The notes under the pieces: generated by a model
What the model was told of the DNA's origin: nothing
Seen by the model: the letters and a program-made list of their open reading frames with translations, nothing else
Database searches by the model: none
Shown: piece by piece, positions 61,253-64,000 of the stretch
Layout: each line of letters begins with the position of its first letter
Numbering within the stretch: position 1 is the first letter of the stretch
Translations under genes and position numbers: made by a program
Source: Krasilnikovia cinnamomea
Lineage (GTDB): Bacteria > Actinomycetota > Actinomycetes > Mycobacteriales > Micromonosporaceae
DNA: 64,000 bases
Reading direction: 5' to 3'
NCBI RefSeq assembly: GCF_004217545.1
Contig: NZ_SHKY01000001.1
Location: forward strand, 4,836,001-4,900,000

Positions 61253-62182
61253 GTGAGCGACCAACCACTAATCCACGCCCGCGGTCTGGTCAAACGGTTC
61301 GGTGACTTCACGGCGGTCGACGGCATCGACGTCGACGTGATGCCGGGGGAGTCGTTCGGCTTCCTCGGTCCCAACGGCGCCGGCAAGAGCTCCACCATGC
61401 GCATGATCGGCTGCGTGTCCCCGCCGACCGACGGGGTGCTGCGCATCCTCGGCCGGGACCCGCGCCGCGACGGCCCGGCGATCCGGGCGCGCCTCGGGGT
61501 GTGCCCCCAGCTGGACAACCTCGACCCGGAGCTGACGGTCCGGGAGAATCTGACGACCTACGCCCGTTTCTTCGGCATCCCCCGCCGGGTGGCCCGCGCC
61601 CGCGCCGCCGAGTTGCTGGAGTTCGTGCAGCTCAGCGAGCGGGCGGCGAGCAAGGTGGAGCCGCTGTCCGGCGGGATGAAACGGCGGCTCACGATCGCCC
61701 GCGCCCTGGTCAACGAGCCCGAGCTGATCCTGCTCGACGAGCCCACCACGGGCCTGGATCCGCAGGCCCGGCACCTGGTGTGGGAGCGGCTGTTCCGGCT
61801 CAAGCAGCGGGGCGTCACGCTCGTGCTCACCACGCACTACATGGACGAGGCCGAGCAGCTCTGCGACCGCCTCGTCGTGATGGACGGGGGCCGGATCGTC
61901 GCCGAGGGCTCGCCCCGCGCCCTGATCGAGCGGCACTCGACGCGCGAGGTCGTGGAGCTGCGGTTCAACGTGGAGTCCCAGGACGTCTTCGCGGACAAGC
62001 TGGACGGCGTGGGGGAGCGGGTCGAGGTGCTGCCCGACCGGGTGCTGCTGTACGTGGCGGACGGCGACGAGGCGGTGGCCGACGTGCACCGGCGCGCCCT
62101 CACCCCGGCGAGCGTGCTGGTACGCCGCAGCAGCCTCGAGGACGTCTTCCTGCACCTGACCGGCCGGACGCTGGTGGACTAA
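61253..62182 (+). CDS. ABC exporter ATP-binding protein (DrrA/NodI type)
   Basis: A 309-residue ATPase: Walker A GPNGAGKSS (near residue 41), Q loop in VCPQLDNLD, signature LSGGMKRRLTIARAL, Walker B LILLDEPTTGLDP and His switch in TTHYMDEAEQL. The C-terminal extension of about 80 residues is typical of DrrA-like exporters. The last codons (GRTLVD) lie in the left copy of a 17-bp repeat, and the stop is now TAA. Before the insertion it was presumably TGA, one base from the permease ATG. The leaderless -10 supports GTG 61253. Confidence 0.93.
   Translation: MSDQPLIHARGLVKRFGDFTAVDGIDVDVMPGESFGFLGPNGAGKSSTMRMIGCVSPPTDGVLRILGRDPRRDGPAIRARLGVCPQLDNLDPELTVRENLTTYARFFGIPRRVARARAAELLEFVQLSERAASKVEPLSGGMKRRLTIARALVNEPELILLDEPTTGLDPQARHLVWERLFRLKQRGVTLVLTTHYMDEAEQLCDRLVVMDGGRIVAEGSPRALIERHSTREVVELRFNVESQDVFADKLDGVGERVEVLPDRVLLYVADGDEAVADVHRRALTPASVLVRRSSLEDVFLHLTGRTLVD
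62164..62180 (+). repeat. Left 17-bp direct repeat of the 900-bp insertion
   Basis: CCGGACGCTGGTGGACT at the 3' end of the ATPase gene, identical to 63064-63080 exactly 900 bp downstream. Confidence 0.9.
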
Positions 62183-62321
62183 CAAACCACACGTGACCCC
62201 TCCTTCGCCCTGCCACGCGATTCCGAAGCTCGGTCGAGCCCCGATGCAACGGCGGGGGTCACCCCAGAGGGTTCTCAACGGTAACGAGGAGGCCGAGCGT
62301 CACGCCAGGCCGGGATGGCGC

Positions 62322-62816
62322 TCAGGCTCCCGGCACTGAGTCGGTTTGGCTGCTCAGAACCATATCGACAGCTTCTTGAGGTGTGTCGACGGAGTGCAGG
62401 CCGGGCACTGATGCGCCGTCCTTGTCGACTAGGCTCCAGCCTGCGAGGCAAACCACTGGGATATTGCCACGCCGCTTGGCCAGGGCTATCTCACTGAGCG
62501 TTCCCCAAGAACCGCCCACCGAGATCACGGCGTCGGCGCTCCAAACGATGATGGCATTCCTCGCCTCACCCATGTTGGTGACGATTGTGGCTGTCAGGTC
62601 GGGGGATGCGCCTTCTCGGGAGTTTCCCGGACGAATTCCAATGACGATGCCGCCCCTTGCCTTCACGCCGCTCGCCACGGCCTCCATCACGCCGATGCCC
62701 CCACCGCATATGACAACAGCGCCTGCGTCTGCGAGCAATTCACCGACCTTTCGGGCGTTGGCCTTGTCCTCGTCGGTGCAATAGCGCGGGCCGCAAACCG
62801 CAACCTGAAACGTCAT
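62322..62816 (-). CDS. TIGR00725/LOG-like Rossmann-fold protein
   Basis: A 164-residue protein: FQVAVCGPRYCTDEDKANARKVGELLADAGAVVICGGGIGVMEAVASGVKARGG carries the GGGxGxM nucleotide site. The later VGGSWGTLSEIALAKRRGNIPVV is the SWGT variant of the PGGxGT motif of lysine decarboxylase-like/LOG proteins. Members bind or cleave nucleotide-derived ligands. TIGR00725 proteins often travel with mobile DNA. ATG 62816 has AGGTGA at 6-7 nt. It is antisense to the flanking ABC genes. Confidence 0.85.
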   Translation of the reverse strand: MTFQVAVCGPRYCTDEDKANARKVGELLADAGAVVICGGGIGVMEAVASGVKARGGIVIGIRPGNSREGASPDLTATIVTNMGEARNAIIVWSADAVISVGGSWGTLSEIALAKRRGNIPVVCLAGWSLVDKDGASVPGLHSVDTPQEAVDMVLSSQTDSVPGA

Positions 62817-63063
62817 TTGTTGGTCACCTATGCAGACGGAGGTTCTCGACTGGCCGTGTAGACGTTGAACGGTAAGGAGGTCTCGCACGACATCGAGTAC
62901 CTCCCATCCTTTGGCCGTACAGTACGCACGGCAGGACTCCTCCTGGCGTGCTGGCGACGTCGACGGGTCTGAGTCGCCACGGTGGGACGAGAGGCGGACG
63001 TAGATGATCGTACGTAGTGGCGCGTGTGGAGGGGTTGCGCGTCATGTTGGAAAGGGCATCCTC

Positions 63064-63080
63064 CCGGACGCTGGTGGACT
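63064..63080 (+). repeat. Right 17-bp direct repeat of the 900-bp insertion
   Basis: CCGGACGCTGGTGGACT, identical to 62164-62180, and followed by TGAG-ATG of the permease junction. Confidence 0.9.
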
Positions 63081-63083
63081 GAG

Positions 63084-63842
63084 ATGACCGCGACCCTCTC
63101 GGTGCTGGAGTATCACCTGGCCAGCTACCGCCGTATCTGGCGCTCCAGCGTGCTCTCGTCGTTCGTGCTGCCCCTGATGACCATGCTGGGCTTCGGGGTG
63201 GGCGTCGGCGCGTACGTCACCGGCGGAGTCGACGGGGTGCCGTACCTGGACTGGATGGTGCCCGGGCTGATCGCCTCGACCGCCGCGCAGGTCGCGATCG
63301 GCGACTCGGCGTGGCCGGTGTTCGGCAACTTCGAATGGACCAGGACGTACTTCGGGCAGGCCGCCGCCCCGCCACGGGTCGCGGACATTCTCGCCGGGCA
63401 CCTGGCGTTCGTCGTGTTCCGCGCGGTCACCGCCGCCGGTGCGTTCCTGCTGATCGCCACGGCGTTCGGCACGATGCACTCCTGGTGGGCCCCGGCCACG
63501 GTGCTGGTGGGCGCCCTGCTCGGGCTCGCGGTGGCCACCCCCACGTTCGCGTACGCGGCCGCGGTGCGCAGCGACAGCTACCTGGCGATCCTGTTCCGGC
63601 TCGGGGTGCTGCCGATGTCGCTGTTCTCCGGGGTCTTCTTCCCGGTCGACGCGCTGCCCGACGTGCTGCGCTGGGTCGCGTACGCGCTGCCGCTGTGGCA
63701 CGCCGTGGATCTGAGCCGGGCCGCCACCCTCGGGGTCGCCCCCACCGGGTCGGTGGCCGTGCATGTGGCGTACCTGGCGGTGTGGGCGGGCGCCGGATGG
63801 TGGCTGGCATACCGGCGGTTCCACCGTCGGCTCGTGGTGTGA
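63084..63842 (+). CDS. ABC-2 type exporter permease (DrrB-like), first subunit
   Basis: A 252-residue, six-helix ABC-2 membrane protein: LPLMTMLGFGVGVGAYVTGG, YLDWMVPGLIASTAAQVAIGDSAW, VFRAVTAAGAFLLIATAFG, ILFRLGVLPMSLFSGVFFPVDALPDVLRWVAYALPLWHAVDLSR. The last motif is typical of DrrB/NodJ. ATG 63084 lies just after the right repeat of the insertion. Its original promoter and the ATPase coupling are now 900 bp away. Confidence 0.9.
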   Translation: MTATLSVLEYHLASYRRIWRSSVLSSFVLPLMTMLGFGVGVGAYVTGGVDGVPYLDWMVPGLIASTAAQVAIGDSAWPVFGNFEWTRTYFGQAAAPPRVADILAGHLAFVVFRAVTAAGAFLLIATAFGTMHSWWAPATVLVGALLGLAVATPTFAYAAAVRSDSYLAILFRLGVLPMSLFSGVFFPVDALPDVLRWVAYALPLWHAVDLSRAATLGVAPTGSVAVHVAYLAVWAGAGWWLAYRRFHRRLVV

Positions 63843-63851
63843 GGGGACGTG

Positions 63852-64000
63852 ATGGTGACTCTGGTGCTGCCGCGGCTGGTGTCCTTCGAGGGCGCCGGGC
63901 GCCGCTCGGCCTCGGTGGTGGAGCGCAACGTCGCCGCGCTGCGCACCGCGTACTGGGTGGTGCTGCTCTCCGGATTCCTGGAGCCGGTGTTGTACCTGCT
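63852..64000 (+). CDS. ABC-2 type exporter permease, second subunit (partial)
   Basis: The window ends inside this gene. The visible part reads MVTLVLPRLVSFEGAGRRSASVVERNVAALRTAYWVVLLSGFLEPVLYL, a cytosolic N terminus and first helix of a DrrB/NodJ-like permease. GAGGGG 5 nt before ATG 63852 overlaps the previous stop region. It would complete a three-gene ATPase-permease-permease exporter. Confidence 0.85.
   Translation, partial: MVTLVLPRLVSFEGAGRRSASVVERNVAALRTAYWVVLLSGFLEPVLYL

Larger units (their letters stand above)
62164..63063. mobile_element. 900-bp insertion splitting a DrrA/DrrB-type operon
   Basis: The right repeat is followed by GAGATGACC, which restores the expected ATPase stop and permease start. 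The segment between is therefore an insertion that also duplicated 17 bp at the 3' end of the ATPase gene, like an integrase att site or a target duplication. It is visibly poorer in G/C, carries one TIGR00725/LOG-like gene on the minus strand and no recombinase. The parts outside that gene (62183-62321 and 62817-63063) show no convincing gene. GTGACCCC/GGGGTCAC arms occur at 62193-62200 and 62253-62260. Confidence 0.8.

Noticed and set aside
62824..63045. A possible 73-residue minus-strand gene within the 900-bp insertion
   Set aside because: No ribosome binding site, no recognisable motif and a composition typical of random GC-rich frames.

Overview
This 64 kb window is chromosomal DNA of a high-GC actinomycete, most likely a member of the Micromonosporaceae such as an Actinoplanes relative. 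That placement is an inference from gene content and style. Coding DNA is strongly G/C-biased at third positions and GTG starts are common. The gene orders hrcA-dnaJ-rsmE, phoH-ybeY-corC-era-recO-uppS and dgt-dnaG are typical of actinobacteria. A chemoreceptor suggests a motile (zoospore-forming) genus. No rRNA, tRNA or CRISPR array was recognised.

Layout. 1-7.8 kb: two tandem GGDEF diguanylate cyclase paralogues, lepA, a small GlsB-type membrane protein and a membrane PAS sensor. 7.9-11.6 kb: a secreted lysozyme-like protein, an enoyl-CoA hydratase, hemW and a DUF4870 protein. 11.7-14.9 kb: a CIRCE operator, hrcA, dnaJ and rsmE. 14.9-20.1 kb: a methyltransferase, a GH3 glucosidase, a HIT protein and a serine beta-lactamase-type protein. 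20.2-28.7 kb: a housekeeping run of phoH (interrupted by an intein), ybeY, corC-like, a cytidine-deaminase-like gene without the catalytic residues, era with an RGG-repeat N terminus, then a LURP-one protein and a DUF4097 lipoprotein on the other strand, then recO and uppS. 28.7-34.2 kb: a truncated Uma2 remnant, an SPFH/GYF protein paired with a zinc-ribbon membrane protein, an acetyltransferase, a methyl-accepting chemotaxis protein and a HAD phosphatase.

34.2-37.5 kb is a TPP-riboswitch-controlled HMP/thiamine uptake operon (ykoE, double ATPase, T component, MTH1187 protein, coupled HAD phosphatase). 39.6-43.0 kb is a zinc operon (znuA, znuC, znuB, SmtB-type ArsR regulator, zur) behind a perfect 15-bp Zur-box palindrome. 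44.3 kb holds glyS and its terminator. 45.7-48.3 kb looks less GC-rich and acquired: on the minus strand a leader ORF, a small CxxC protein and a frameshifted gene; on the plus strand an internally duplicated small protein, a DUF6879 protein and an Scr1-type XRE regulator, with an inverted repeat in the divergent promoter. 48.4-54.1 kb: a membrane serine/threonine kinase, a GNAT protein, a MarR-SRPBCC pair, dusB and an MFS transporter whose 5' end carries an in-frame stop. 54.3-57.0 kb: three Roadblock/LC7 proteins and one DUF4388 protein. 57.2-61.2 kb: a VOC protein, dgt, dnaG and a conserved hypothetical. 61.2-64 kb: a DrrA/DrrB-type ABC exporter split by a 900-bp insertion carrying a TIGR00725/LOG-like gene between 17-bp direct repeats.

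Most striking are the Ala1 (class 3-like) intein in phoH, the repeat-flanked 900-bp insertion, the DUF6879/Scr1 module with its candidate operator, and the Roadblock/DUF4388 cluster. Many genes show a TANNNT hexamer 6-7 nt before the start codon and no Shine-Dalgarno, which points to widespread leaderless transcription.
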